Of a stretch of DNA of 64,000 bases, positions 34,644-43,677 are shown piece after piece. Numbering within the stretch: the first letter of the stretch is position 1; each line of letters opens with the position of its first letter. The stretch spans positions 1,798,001 to 1,862,000 of the forward strand of contig NZ_CP043929.1 of NCBI RefSeq assembly GCF_008632455.1. Direction: 5' to 3'. The notes under the pieces are model-generated. The model was given only the letters and a program-made list of their open reading frames with translations, had not been told where the DNA came from and searched no databases. The stretch comes from Methylomonas rhizoryzae (GTDB taxonomy: Bacteria > Pseudomonadota > Gammaproteobacteria > Methylococcales > Methylomonadaceae). The position numbers and the translations under genes are program-made.

Positions 34644-36608
34644 TTAGGCAAAGATACTCAGTAAGCCGTTACTGGCTACCGCCCGGCCGGCTTCGATTTC
34701 GTCAACCAGCGATTGAGCCGGGTTTTGCATGGGCTCTTCCTCTTGTTGTTGCCGGCTGTGACGAGCGTCCGATTCCGCACCCATGTGTAAAAATTCTCTG
34801 TTGGTTTGGCGTTGATCACTCTGCTGTTGCGATACGTTGACATCGACCAGATTCAACTGCTGGCCGGAAAACATGTCGCGCAATTTCGGAATGGCGTTCT
34901 CTATGGCTTCTTTGACTGCCGCATGCTGTGCGGTAAAACTCACCGTCGCCTGATCTTGGCTGACGTCGACTTTGATGTGAATCGGGCCCAAGTTTTCGGG
35001 GTTCAAACGGAGTTCGGCCGACGGTACTCCTTGGGTATTCATCCAAATCACTTTATTTCCTAATTCCTGATTCCACGCGGCATCGCCGAACGGGCGGTTC
35101 ATGCTCAGGGTTTCGGGCTTGGCGGACACGGGTGCAGAGTTATTCGGTAGTGCTTGATTTAAGCGAAAAATATCCTGAGCGGCGCGGCTCGATGGGTTGG
35201 GTTCGGTATTCGAACTGCCGTCCAATTGTGGATTCGAGGTTAAATCCGGTTGGGGATTTTGTCTGTTGCCGTCGAAAGTTTGCTTTGCGAATTCGGTTTG
35301 ATTATCGGTGTTCCAGGCAAGCGCTAGACTGTGTTCCAATTCGTTTTGGCCGGATTCTGCGGGGGGTTTGCTTCCGTCCGGCAAGCGTTGAGCGGCTTTA
35401 AACGGGTTAGCGGCGGCGAATTCCTGCCGCGTGGATTCCACGTTCCCGGCGAGGTGCTGCGGGGTTTTTGGCGGTTGGGTATCGCCGTTGAGTAGGGGGG
35501 CGGAAGGTTTTTCCGGGGTGGTGGGTAAATCGGCTTGCTTGAGGCGGTTCGCTGAAGTGCCGGCAATGATGCTTGCGGAAATTTCAGGGCTTTCCGGCTG
35601 CGATACCACAGGCGGCGCGGCTGTCGGCAGACTGGGTGTAACAGCAGCGGTGGCCATTTCATCCGAATGCTCTTGGTCGCTTGCTTGCGCCGACATGCGG
35701 TGTTGCCGCGCGGCAGGCAACCCCGTGTCGGCGAGCGGGTCGATTTCAGGAGTGTCGGGATTCAAAACCGTATCGGTGGGCATAGTGGCCAGTTCCGGAC
35801 TCTGCGTTGCTTTGGTTTCGATAACGCCCGGTTTGGCGCGATGAGTAGGGCGCATGAGATTGTCGGTGCCGTTAGCCTGTGGTATCGGCCGGGTTGGCGA
35901 ATCAGCGCTGATAGGCTCGAAATGGTTCGATGCCTGTACCTTCGAATTCGGATTTTGTTCGACAGCGGCTTTGAGCTCGGGGGGAGGCAAATCAGTTGCA
36001 ACTGGTTCGGGCAAATTTACTTGATAGTTTACGGGAGCGACATTGCCGTTCGCCGGTGCGGCCGCCGTTTCCGGAGCGGTAATCGTGCCTTGTACTTCAG
36101 ACAAGCGAATTGACGGATATAACACCGTGTCGTCGCTGCTAGCATTCGTGTCAGTAGTCGGCGTGCTTACATCAGTAGTCAGCGTACTTACATTGGTTTC
36201 GCTTGCCGCAGCCGGTTCGTCGCTTTCCAATTGCCGCAATTGTTGCATGACTCCGGCCAAGGCTTTCATGGTGGCTTGCAAATCAATCGCGCCGTTTTCA
36301 GGATGGGCGGCCGGCAAGCGTTTGCCGAATAGGGCGGCAAAGTTTTGCAAATCGGTCGGCAATGGTTCGATCTCCGTTTCCGGATCGGCGTTTGCGCTAG
36401 ATACCCAGGTTTGCAGGGCATTCAAATTGGCCGATGTCAATTCGGCGTTCGGCGTGCCGGCGCTATTCAACAGATTCAGTTGAGACCAGAACTGGGCGGC
36501 GAAGTCGTGGGTGCCGGATGCGTTACCTGGAGTAACGGCATTGTTCAAGGGCGGAATCTGCCCGCCGGTCGTTAGGATAGAAAACAAGCTGTTGTCTGGC
36601 ATATTCAT
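34644..36608 (-). CDS. fliK: flagellar hook-length control protein FliK
   Basis: FliK measures hook length and switches the export gate from hook to filament substrates. The 654-residue protein has the expected long, low-complexity N-terminal ruler, rich in P, T, A, S, N and Q. A conserved C-terminal domain (about 515-620) contains WNQELGNKVIWM, AELRLNPENLGPIHIKV and FTAQHAAVKEAIENAIPKLR. The start has an AGGAGAA Shine-Dalgarno sequence 7 bp upstream. It is the last gene of the fliEFGHIJK run; the ruler contains a short tandem DNA repeat. Confidence 0.9.
   Translation of the reverse strand: MNMPDNSLFSILTTGGQIPPLNNAVTPGNASGTHDFAAQFWSQLNLLNSAGTPNAELTSANLNALQTWVSSANADPETEIEPLPTDLQNFAALFGKRLPAAHPENGAIDLQATMKALAGVMQQLRQLESDEPAAASETNVSTLTTDVSTPTTDTNASSDDTVLYPSIRLSEVQGTITAPETAAAPANGNVAPVNYQVNLPEPVATDLPPPELKAAVEQNPNSKVQASNHFEPISADSPTRPIPQANGTDNLMRPTHRAKPGVIETKATQSPELATMPTDTVLNPDTPEIDPLADTGLPAARQHRMSAQASDQEHSDEMATAAVTPSLPTAAPPVVSQPESPEISASIIAGTSANRLKQADLPTTPEKPSAPLLNGDTQPPKTPQHLAGNVESTRQEFAAANPFKAAQRLPDGSKPPAESGQNELEHSLALAWNTDNQTEFAKQTFDGNRQNPQPDLTSNPQLDGSSNTEPNPSSRAAQDIFRLNQALPNNSAPVSAKPETLSMNRPFGDAAWNQELGNKVIWMNTQGVPSAELRLNPENLGPIHIKVDVSQDQATVSFTAQHAAVKEAIENAIPKLRDMFSGQQLNLVDVNVSQQQSDQRQTNREFLHMGAESDARHSRQQQEEEPMQNPAQSLVDEIEAGRAVASNGLLSIFA
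36151..36192. repeat. 21-bp tandem duplication inside fliK
   Basis: Two adjacent 21-bp units (36151-36171 and 36172-36192) differ at two bases. They encode two near-identical heptapeptides (VSTLTTD and VSTPTTD) in the FliK ruler, so the repeat keeps the frame and lengthens the ruler. Confidence 0.8.
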
Positions 36609-36634
36609 GTTGATTCTCCTGCACTTTCAGCTAT

Positions 36635-37087
36635 TCAAGCATTATTTGCGCCATCCTTGCGGGACGAACGGGCGGCTCTGGCGTCTTGTTCGGATTGTTC
36701 GCGCTTGATTTCCAGTTGAGTTTCTTCGGCGACTGCGATTTCTCCCAGGCGCAGCAAGCTTTTGCTGCGTTGATGACTCTCCTGCCATTTGTCGCGCGCC
36801 TTTTGGCATTCGCGTTCCTGCTGTCTTACCGTCAACCGTTGACCTTCGATGGCCTTGTCCAATTTGTCCGCGAACGCGCGCAACTCCAATAATTGATTGA
36901 CATTCATGCCGGTTTTTTGACGTTCCAGCAATTTATTCAAATATTGTTGACGATAATTCAGCAAGTTATCCAGTTGCGCTTGCTGTTCGTTCAGTTGTTG
37001 TTGCCGGCGTCCCAGCAATTGCAGCGCTTCGTTCTCCTGGCGTTGTTGCAGGTCTATGATGATTTGCAGGCGTTGCGAACGTTTCAT
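36635..37087 (-). CDS. fliJ: flagellar export chaperone FliJ
   Basis: A 150-residue, almost entirely coiled-coil protein rich in Q, E, R and L, as expected of FliJ. FliJ forms the stalk-like subunit of the flagellar type III export ATPase and couples FliI to the FlhA gate. The start overlaps the fliI stop by one base. Length and position between fliI and fliK support the call, since FliJ sequences diverge strongly. Confidence 0.87.
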   Translation of the reverse strand: MKRSQRLQIIIDLQQRQENEALQLLGRRQQQLNEQQAQLDNLLNYRQQYLNKLLERQKTGMNVNQLLELRAFADKLDKAIEGQRLTVRQQERECQKARDKWQESHQRSKSLLRLGEIAVAEETQLEIKREQSEQDARAARSSRKDGANNA

Positions 37088-38433
37088 TAGCTGGCCAAGA
37101 CTTGTCGTAATTCGTCTACGCTACGCGGCAAATCCACGGCTTCGTCCATGTCTTGCTGCAGGAATTCGGCTATGGCCGGTTGTTTGGCGATTGCGCGGTC
37201 TATGCGCGGGTCGGAACCGGCCCGGTAGGCGCCGACGCTGATCAAGTCGCGGTTTTGCCGGTAAGTGGAGTAGAGGCGTCTCAGTTCGCGCGCCAACTGT
37301 AAATGCTCCGGTGTCGCAATGTCCGGCATTACCCGGCTGATAGAAGCCTCGATGTCTATGGCCGGATAGTGTCCGGATTCCGCCAGGCTGCGGGACAGCA
37401 CCACGTGGCCGTCCAACACGCCGCGGGCCGCGTCGGCAATCGGATCGTTGGTATCGTCGCCTTCGGCCAGCACGGTGTAAAAGGCGGTGATAGAACCGCC
37501 CTCGACGTCGCCGTTGCCGGCGCGCTCCACCAATTGCGGCAATTTGGCGAAAACCGAAGGCGGGTAGCCCTTGGTAGCCGGCGGCTCGTCGATAGCCAGG
37601 GCGATTTCTCGGTAAGCTTGGGCGTAGCGGGTTAGGGAATCCATCAGTAACAACACATCCAGCCCTTGGTCGCGGAAATATTCGGCAATGGCTGTGGCCC
37701 GCAACGCGCCGTGTACCCGCATCAGCGGCGAGTCGTCGGCGGGGGACGCGACCACGACCGCACGTTTCAAGCCTTCTTCGCCGAGTATTTTCAATACGAA
37801 TTCGTTCACCTCGCGCCCCCGTTCGCCGATTAGTCCGACTACCACGATGTCGGCGTTGGTGAACTTGGTCATCATGCCCAGCAGCACGCTCTTGCCGACC
37901 CCGGTTCCGGCGAACAAGCCCATGCGTTGCCCCCTGCCGACGCTGAGTACGGAGTTGATGGCGCGCACGCCGACGTCCAAGGCATCGCGGATCGGTTTGC
38001 GCGATAGGGGATTGATCGGTGTGCCGGCCAGGGAAATACGCGCGTCGGTATCCAATGAGCCTTTTCCATCCAGCGGTCGGCCGGCGCCGTCGAGGACCCT
38101 ACCCAGCAAGCCGAAGCCGACGTTGGCCAGACTGTTTTTGCCTTGCGGGATCACCCGGCAGCCGGGATCCAAGCCCTGGGTGTCGCCGGTCGGCATCAAG
38201 TACAGGCGGCCGCCGGCAAAGCCGACTACTTCCGCGCCTATGCTTTTGCCGTTTTTGGTGACGATTTGGCATAAAGAACCGATGGCGGCCCGGCAGCCTT
38301 CGGCTTCCAGGGTAAGGCCGACCATGCGCGATAACTTGCCTTCCACCACTAATTCCGGCGGTTCGTTGAGGCGCTGCCGGTAGGGTTTCAGGCGTTCCAG
38401 CCAGGCGGTTGCCCGGTTGACGTCCGGCATCAT
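37087..38433 (-). CDS. fliI: flagellar type III export ATPase FliI
   Basis: FliI is the hexameric ATPase of the flagellar export apparatus, related to F1-ATPase beta. The 448-residue protein has Walker A FAGTGVGKSVLL (about 173-184), GERGREVNEF, the Walker B region (LLLMDSLTRYAQAYREIAL) and a C-terminal helical domain. The first two codons are both ATG (38433 and 38430); either start overlaps the fliH stop. Confidence 0.96.
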   Translation of the reverse strand: MMPDVNRATAWLERLKPYRQRLNEPPELVVEGKLSRMVGLTLEAEGCRAAIGSLCQIVTKNGKSIGAEVVGFAGGRLYLMPTGDTQGLDPGCRVIPQGKNSLANVGFGLLGRVLDGAGRPLDGKGSLDTDARISLAGTPINPLSRKPIRDALDVGVRAINSVLSVGRGQRMGLFAGTGVGKSVLLGMMTKFTNADIVVVGLIGERGREVNEFVLKILGEEGLKRAVVVASPADDSPLMRVHGALRATAIAEYFRDQGLDVLLLMDSLTRYAQAYREIALAIDEPPATKGYPPSVFAKLPQLVERAGNGDVEGGSITAFYTVLAEGDDTNDPIADAARGVLDGHVVLSRSLAESGHYPAIDIEASISRVMPDIATPEHLQLARELRRLYSTYRQNRDLISVGAYRAGSDPRIDRAIAKQPAIAEFLQQDMDEAVDLPRSVDELRQVLAS

Positions 38434-39158
38434 GGATTGACGTCCTGTTGCCGATCCCCGCCCAATACCGTGGCGATGACCGCGGATAGACGTTTTTCCA
38501 GACTGGCGTCGACCGAAGACACTTCAGTCTGCACCGTGCAGCCGCCGCGAGTCAGTAGGGGATTTTCTTGAATGCGCCATGGCGGCATGGTTTCGTCCAA
38601 GTGCAAGACCGATTTCACCAATTCCGCGTCTTCCGGGTGCAGCGTCAGGGTGATTTTTTGCGACGATAAGGGCAGCACGTTGACGGCTTCGCGGATCACG
38701 GCAACGATTTGTCCGGGATCGTGTTTGAGTTCGCGGCGTATGATCAATCCGGCGATGGCGATGACGAGTTGGACCAACTCTTTTTCCACTTCCTCGTCCA
38801 GGTTTCGAAACGGTTCGGCTAACGATTCCAACAGCATGCCGAGCTGTTTGACCTGATTTTGCACCAGATGCTGGCTTTGTTCGTAGCCTTTGGTCATGCC
38901 TTGTTCCAAGCCTTGTTGCTGACCTTGTTGGAAACCTTGCTCCAGGCCTTGCTCGTATCCTTGTTGCCGTCCCAGTTCGAAAGCTTCGTCGTAAGCCTGC
39001 TTTTGCATGGCTTCGATTTCTTCCACCGTCAAAATTTGGGTGGCTTGCTCTAAAGCAACGTTTTCCGAACGCGGGGTGCTGAAATCCTCCAGATCGGTCC
39101 AGGTATCCAATGCCTGCAGTTCGGCAGGCGAAAACTTTTGGTGTTTAGACGAACTCAT
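38430..39158 (-). CDS. fliH: flagellar assembly protein FliH
   Basis: FliH regulates FliI and tethers it to the C-ring. The 242-residue protein shows the diagnostic GxxxG repeat run (QQGYEQGLEQGFQQGQQQGL) at about residues 65-85, followed by the conserved C-terminal FliH/YscL-like domain. The start is put at ATG 39156-39158, inside the end of fliG. An upstream in-frame GTG at 39170 lies within the glycine run of fliG and looks less likely. Confidence 0.92.
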   Translation of the reverse strand: MSSSKHQKFSPAELQALDTWTDLEDFSTPRSENVALEQATQILTVEEIEAMQKQAYDEAFELGRQQGYEQGLEQGFQQGQQQGLEQGMTKGYEQSQHLVQNQVKQLGMLLESLAEPFRNLDEEVEKELVQLVIAIAGLIIRRELKHDPGQIVAVIREAVNVLPLSSQKITLTLHPEDAELVKSVLHLDETMPPWRIQENPLLTRGGCTVQTEVSSVDASLEKRLSAVIATVLGGDRQQDVNP

Positions 39159-40158
39159 CGCCACCGCCACCGCCGCCTAACGCGATTTCACCGGCATCCG
39201 ACAAGCGTTTGGCGATAGACAAGATGTCTTTTTGCGCCGCTTCCACTTCGCTCAAGCGGGCGGGCGGGGCGGCTTCCAGATCGTCGCGCAGCATTTCGGC
39301 GGCCCTGCGCGACATATTGGAGAAGATTTTGTCGCGCAGGCCGGTATCCACGCCGCGTAAGGCCAACAGCAATTGATCGGTCGATACCTCGCGCAGCAGG
39401 GTTTGAATGCCGCGGTCGTCGACGGCGATCAAATCGCCGAACACAAACATTTTGTCTTGAATGCGTTGCGCCAAGTCGGAATCGGCTTCGTTGATGTCTT
39501 GCATCATCGGCTCGCTGACGGCGCTTTCGATGAAGTTCAAAATATTGGCGGCCGCGTCCACGCCACCGATTTGCGAAGATTTGACGCCGTCGCTGCCGGT
39601 CAATTGTTTTTCCATGATGTCGTCCAATTCGCGTAGCGCGGCCGGTTGCACGCCTTCCAGTGTGGCGATGCGCATTAAAATATCCGAACGCATGTTTTGC
39701 GGTAACAGCGTCAATACTTCGGCGGATTGGTCCGGATCCAGCAAAGACAGGATGATGGAGATGATTTGCGGGTGTTCCAGGCGGATCAAATCGGCGATGG
39801 AGCGGGTATCCATCCATTTGAGTTGTTCTATGCCTTTGCTGTTGGCGCCCAGCAAGATGCGGTCTATGATGTTGCCCGCCTTGTCGGCACCCAATGCGCT
39901 GGTCAGCATGTTGCGGATGTATTCGTCGGAATCCAAGCCTAGGCCGGTTTCGTTCTTGATCTGGATGATGAATTCTTCCAATACTTCGTCGACCATGCCG
40001 GACGAAATCGGCCCCAAAGCAGCCATGGTCGAACCGATGAGCTGGACTTCCTTGGGACCCATGTGGCGCAACACGGTGGCGGCTCGGTCTTGGCCTACGG
40101 CCAGCAGCAACAGAGCGGCGCGTTGCGCGTGCGATAAATCTTTACTTGTTTCAGCCAT
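39145..40158 (-). CDS. fliG: flagellar motor switch protein FliG
   Basis: FliG forms part of the rotor and contacts the stator to make torque. The 337-residue protein has the N-terminal FliF-binding domain, the middle-domain EHPQ motif (IRLEHPQIISIILSLL, about 126-141) and the C-terminal charged torque helix region (FGDLIAVDDRGIQTLLREV, about 247-265). An unusual Gly6 run followed by DEFV closes the protein. It overlaps fliF by 8 bp and fliH by 14 bp. Confidence 0.96.
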   Translation of the reverse strand: MAETSKDLSHAQRAALLLLAVGQDRAATVLRHMGPKEVQLIGSTMAALGPISSGMVDEVLEEFIIQIKNETGLGLDSDEYIRNMLTSALGADKAGNIIDRILLGANSKGIEQLKWMDTRSIADLIRLEHPQIISIILSLLDPDQSAEVLTLLPQNMRSDILMRIATLEGVQPAALRELDDIMEKQLTGSDGVKSSQIGGVDAAANILNFIESAVSEPMMQDINEADSDLAQRIQDKMFVFGDLIAVDDRGIQTLLREVSTDQLLLALRGVDTGLRDKIFSNMSRRAAEMLRDDLEAAPPARLSEVEAAQKDILSIAKRLSDAGEIALGGGGGGDEFV

Positions 40159-41896
40159 CGTCTTTCAGCCAGGTTTTGATGACTTGGGCGACCAGTTTCG
40201 GGTCTTCGTCTATGAGTTTTTGTACGTATTCCAAGCGTTTTTCGTAGCTTTGCGGTGCTTCCAGCAACAGTAAATCTTCTACGCCGGCCGACAATGCCAA
40301 AGGTTGGCCGTCTTCGTCTTCCACCCTGACTGCAACCGGTTTGCCTTCTTCGTCGAAGCGTACTACCCCGCCCATGGCTTCTGCGGCCAGACGGGCTTCT
40401 TCCAGTTCTTTGAGTCTTTGCTCGGCTTCGTCTTTGCCGATCAGGGTGGCAAAGGCCGGGCGTAATACTTTCAGTATCAGCAAGGTCAGCACCAGGGCGG
40501 CGACGGCCAGCTTCATGACGTCCATGAACCAGGGTTTTTCCCAAATCGGTTCCGATACTTCTTGCAAAGCGTCCGGGGTTTTGAAGGCGACGTTGGTGAC
40601 CGTTACTTGATCGCCGCGGCTGTTGTCGTAGCCGACGGCTTGTTTGACCAAGTCGCGCAGTTGGTTCAATTCTTCCTGCGAATAGGCTTGCTGGGCATTG
40701 TTGCCGTCCAGCAGTACGTGTTTATCGTCCACCACCACCGCGACCGATAGCCGCCGCAAGGCGCCGGTGGACTGGCGGGTATGGGTGATGGTTTTGTCCA
40801 ATTCGTAGTTGCGGGTAGCCCGTTTGCTGCTGGAGCCCGATTCGGCGTCGGCTTGTTTCTCCTGGCCGCTGGCGACTTCCGGGGCAACCCCGGTCGGCGG
40901 CGGTTGGTTGGATAGCGCGCCGGGCACGCCTTGGATTTTATTGACGGAGTTTAGATCTTCTTGAGTTTGTTCGCTACGTAGGGCGGGCAAATCCGGATTG
41001 AACAGTTCCTGGGTTTTTTCGGTGACGGTGAAATCCACGTCGGCGGAAATCTGCGCCCGCATGCCTTCGCTGCCGACCAGCGGTGCCAGGATGTTTTCTA
41101 TGCGTTGCCGCAGATGTTCTTCAATATTTTTCTTGTATTCGAATTGCTTGGTGCTTAGCGACAGGTCTTCCGGAGTGTCTTTACTGTTGAGTAAGCGGCC
41201 TTTGTGATCGACTACGGTGACTTGCCCCGCTTCCATAAGCGGGACGCTGGAGGCGACCAAATGAACGATGGACTCGACTTGTTCTTTTTCCAGGCTGCGG
41301 CCTTGGTAAAGTTCGACGATCACCGACGCGCTGGGTTTTTTGCGTTCGCGGACGAATACCGATTGTACCGGCAATGCCAGCAAGACTTTGGCGGATTTGA
41401 CGCTTTGTATGGTTTGTATGGTCAGGGCGATTTCACCTTCCAATGCGCGTTGGAAGCGCATCATTTCCACGCTCTTGCTGGTACCGAAACCATTGTCTTT
41501 GTCCAGAAGTTCGTAGCCCAAGCTGGTGCTGCGCGGCAGACCTTGCGCCGCCAGTTTCAATTTCAATTCCCTGACGTCGCCGGTCGGCACCATGACGGCG
41601 CCGCTGCCGGGCTCGACCTTATATTCCACGCCCATTTTATCCAGCGCTTCCAGAATTTCGGCGGCATCTTTTTCCGCGACGCCGGTAAACAGCAAATCGT
41701 AATTGGGCGCTTGCGCCCACAACACCACCGCCATGCCGATGGCGATGCTGGCCGCTAAGGCCAGCATTAAGCCGATTTGCCGGCTGAGCGGCAACTTCAA
41801 TAAATTGCGGACGGCAGGGTGGAGATTATCGTTTTCTTGTTTGACGGCCTCGTGCGCTAGCGTTTCGACCGGGAAGTTGTTATTGGCTTCGCTCAT
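40151..41896 (-). CDS. fliF: flagellar MS-ring protein FliF
   Basis: FliF builds the membrane-embedded MS ring on which the flagellum assembles. The 581-residue protein has two membrane helices (about residues 39-60 and 455-475). Between them is the periplasmic YscJ/FliF domain (YDLLFTGVAEKDAAEILEAL) and the second ring-building motif. The C-terminal tail is the FliG-binding segment. The gene follows fliE by 13 bp. Confidence 0.96.
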   Translation of the reverse strand: MSEANNNFPVETLAHEAVKQENDNLHPAVRNLLKLPLSRQIGLMLALAASIAIGMAVVLWAQAPNYDLLFTGVAEKDAAEILEALDKMGVEYKVEPGSGAVMVPTGDVRELKLKLAAQGLPRSTSLGYELLDKDNGFGTSKSVEMMRFQRALEGEIALTIQTIQSVKSAKVLLALPVQSVFVRERKKPSASVIVELYQGRSLEKEQVESIVHLVASSVPLMEAGQVTVVDHKGRLLNSKDTPEDLSLSTKQFEYKKNIEEHLRQRIENILAPLVGSEGMRAQISADVDFTVTEKTQELFNPDLPALRSEQTQEDLNSVNKIQGVPGALSNQPPPTGVAPEVASGQEKQADAESGSSSKRATRNYELDKTITHTRQSTGALRRLSVAVVVDDKHVLLDGNNAQQAYSQEELNQLRDLVKQAVGYDNSRGDQVTVTNVAFKTPDALQEVSEPIWEKPWFMDVMKLAVAALVLTLLILKVLRPAFATLIGKDEAEQRLKELEEARLAAEAMGGVVRFDEEGKPVAVRVEDEDGQPLALSAGVEDLLLLEAPQSYEKRLEYVQKLIDEDPKLVAQVIKTWLKDDG

Positions 41897-41909
41897 GGCT
41901 TATCGCGCC

Positions 41910-42233
41910 TTAGATCGACATGCCCATGACGTCTTTATAAGCGTCGACCAATTTGTTGCGCACTTGCAACATGGCTTGGAAGGATACGCTGGCTTTTTGC
42001 GAAGCGATCATGACTTCGGCCAGACTGACGTCGGATTGACCGGTTTCGAACGCGGTTGCCATTTGGCTCGAAGTTTGTTGGGTTTGGTTGACTGCATCGA
42101 TGGACTGTTTCAGCAAGGCGGCAAAGTCGTTGGAGTCGTTGCCTACCTGTTCGCTCAGCGTCGGCTTGCTGCTCGCTTCCACAGACATGGCCCGCATTTG
42201 GGCCAATAAGTGATTGACATTAATATCTGACAT
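41910..42233 (-). CDS. fliE: flagellar hook-basal body protein FliE
   Basis: FliE joins the MS ring to the rod. The 107-residue protein has the family C-terminal signature SLAEVMIASQKASVSFQAML followed by VRNKLVDAYKDVMGM. It is the first gene of the fliEFGHIJK operon and lies behind a sigma-54-type promoter. Confidence 0.95.
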   Translation of the reverse strand: MSDINVNHLLAQMRAMSVEASSKPTLSEQVGNDSNDFAALLKQSIDAVNQTQQTSSQMATAFETGQSDVSLAEVMIASQKASVSFQAMLQVRNKLVDAYKDVMGMSI

Positions 42234-42268
42234 TTTCGTGACTCTCGCTTAGCGTTTTATTCTAAACA

Positions 42269-42284
42269 AGCACTTTTCAAGCCA
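42269..42284 (-). promoter_or_regulatory. sigma-54 promoter of the fliE operon
   Basis: Reading the minus strand, TGGCTTG-AAAA-GTGCT matches the sigma-54 consensus TGGCACG-N4-TTGCT, with invariant GG and GC ten bases apart. It sits about 36 bp upstream of the fliE start. In Vibrio and Pseudomonas this promoter class is activated by FlrC/FleR, encoded just upstream here. Confidence 0.72.
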
Positions 42285-42291
42285 TGTTAAT

Positions 42292-43677
42292 TCAGCAAGG
42301 CACGGGTAGTCCGGCTTCTTTCATACGGGCGATTTTATATCTTAACGTGCGCGGACTGATACCCAATTTTTCCGCGGTGGCTTTGCGGTTGCCTTGCGCG
42401 TCCTGCAGACTTTGCAGGATGATTTTTTCTTCCGCCGAGCGCACACCGTCGCCCAGGCTCACGCTGTCCGCCGCATCGCCGTCATTAACGGGAATGTCTA
42501 GGTCCGGCCGGTACGGAGAGGTTTCGGCATACGGGCAGCGCATGCCGGTATCGATTTCGTCTTCGAACAGCAGGCATTCGCTGCTGATTAAACCGTTCGT
42601 TTGCAAGATCAAGGCGCGTTGCACGACGTTTTCCAATTCCCGGACGTTGCCGGGCCAGTGGTAGGCCTGCAATTTGTCGATGGCTTCCGAATCGAATCGG
42701 TAAGCCGAATGGCTGTGCGGGCTATGTTTGGCCAAAAGCTCGTAAGCCAGCGGCAAAATTTCGCCGATGCGTTCGCGCAACGGCGGAATTCTGAGTGGAA
42801 ATACGTTCAAGCGAAAATATAAGTCTTCCCGAAACAGGCCTTGTTTGACGTAGTCTTTGAGCTTGCGGTTGGTGGTTGCCAAAATTCTGACGTTCAACTG
42901 AATTTTTCGTTGCCCGCCCAAGCGTTCGACTTCTTTTTCCTGTAATACCCGCAATAGTTTGGCTTGCAAACTCAAGTCCATTTCGGAAATTTCGTCCAAA
43001 AGCAGGGTGCCGTTTTGCGCTTGTTCGAATTTACCGGGCATGGCTTGCGTGGCGCCGGTGAATGCGCCTTTTTCATAACCGAACAACACGGCTTCCAGCA
43101 TGTTTTCGGGTATGGCCGCGCAATTGATCGCTTCGAAGGGGCCGGCGTGGTAATGCGAATTGCGGTGAATGTAGCGCGCCATGACTTCTTTACCGCAGCC
43201 GCTTTCGCCTTCCAATAATATGCTCACCCCGGTTTTAGCCACCTTACTGGCCAAGCCGTAGAGTTTTTTCATTTGCCCGTCGCAGATGACCCGTTCAGGC
43301 TCGCTGCTCGGGGCCGGTACTATCAAGCCGGCTACTCTGTTAACCAAGGTGGCGGCTTCGAACGGCTTGATCAAATTATCCGCCGCGCCGGCTTGCATGG
43401 CTTCCACCGCGCGGGGAACGGTACCATAGGCTGTCATTAACAGCACCGGCAAACGATCGAATTTTTGCCGAATGTTTTGCAGCAGCTCCAGGCCGTCCAT
43501 GACCGGCATTTGCACGTCGCTAATGACTAGGCCGAACTCGAATTTATGTAGCAGGCTCAAGGCTTCCGTGCCGTTTTGTGCGGATTTGACGCTGTAGCCT
43601 TTTAGCTCCAAAGTGTCGCATAGGGCTTCGCACAAAGAAAGATCGTCTTCCACGATCAAAATGTCATGCCGTCTCAT
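42292..43677 (-). CDS. flrC: sigma-54-dependent flagellar response regulator FlrC/FleR
   Basis: A 461-residue NtrC-type activator. The receiver (1-120) has acidic residues at 10-12 and phosphoacceptor D54. The AAA+ domain has Walker A GESGCGKEVMAR and the sigma-54-contacting GAFTGA loop. A Fis-type helix-turn-helix (NRKATAEKLGISPRTLRYKI) closes the protein. The start at 43677 has an AAGGAGC Shine-Dalgarno sequence lying inside the end of flrB; the longer frame to 43722 is rejected. FlrC activates middle flagellar genes once phosphorylated by FlrB; likely targets here are fliE and flgA. Confidence 0.93.
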   Translation of the reverse strand: MRRHDILIVEDDLSLCEALCDTLELKGYSVKSAQNGTEALSLLHKFEFGLVISDVQMPVMDGLELLQNIRQKFDRLPVLLMTAYGTVPRAVEAMQAGAADNLIKPFEAATLVNRVAGLIVPAPSSEPERVICDGQMKKLYGLASKVAKTGVSILLEGESGCGKEVMARYIHRNSHYHAGPFEAINCAAIPENMLEAVLFGYEKGAFTGATQAMPGKFEQAQNGTLLLDEISEMDLSLQAKLLRVLQEKEVERLGGQRKIQLNVRILATTNRKLKDYVKQGLFREDLYFRLNVFPLRIPPLRERIGEILPLAYELLAKHSPHSHSAYRFDSEAIDKLQAYHWPGNVRELENVVQRALILQTNGLISSECLLFEDEIDTGMRCPYAETSPYRPDLDIPVNDGDAADSVSLGDGVRSAEEKIILQSLQDAQGNRKATAEKLGISPRTLRYKIARMKEAGLPVPC

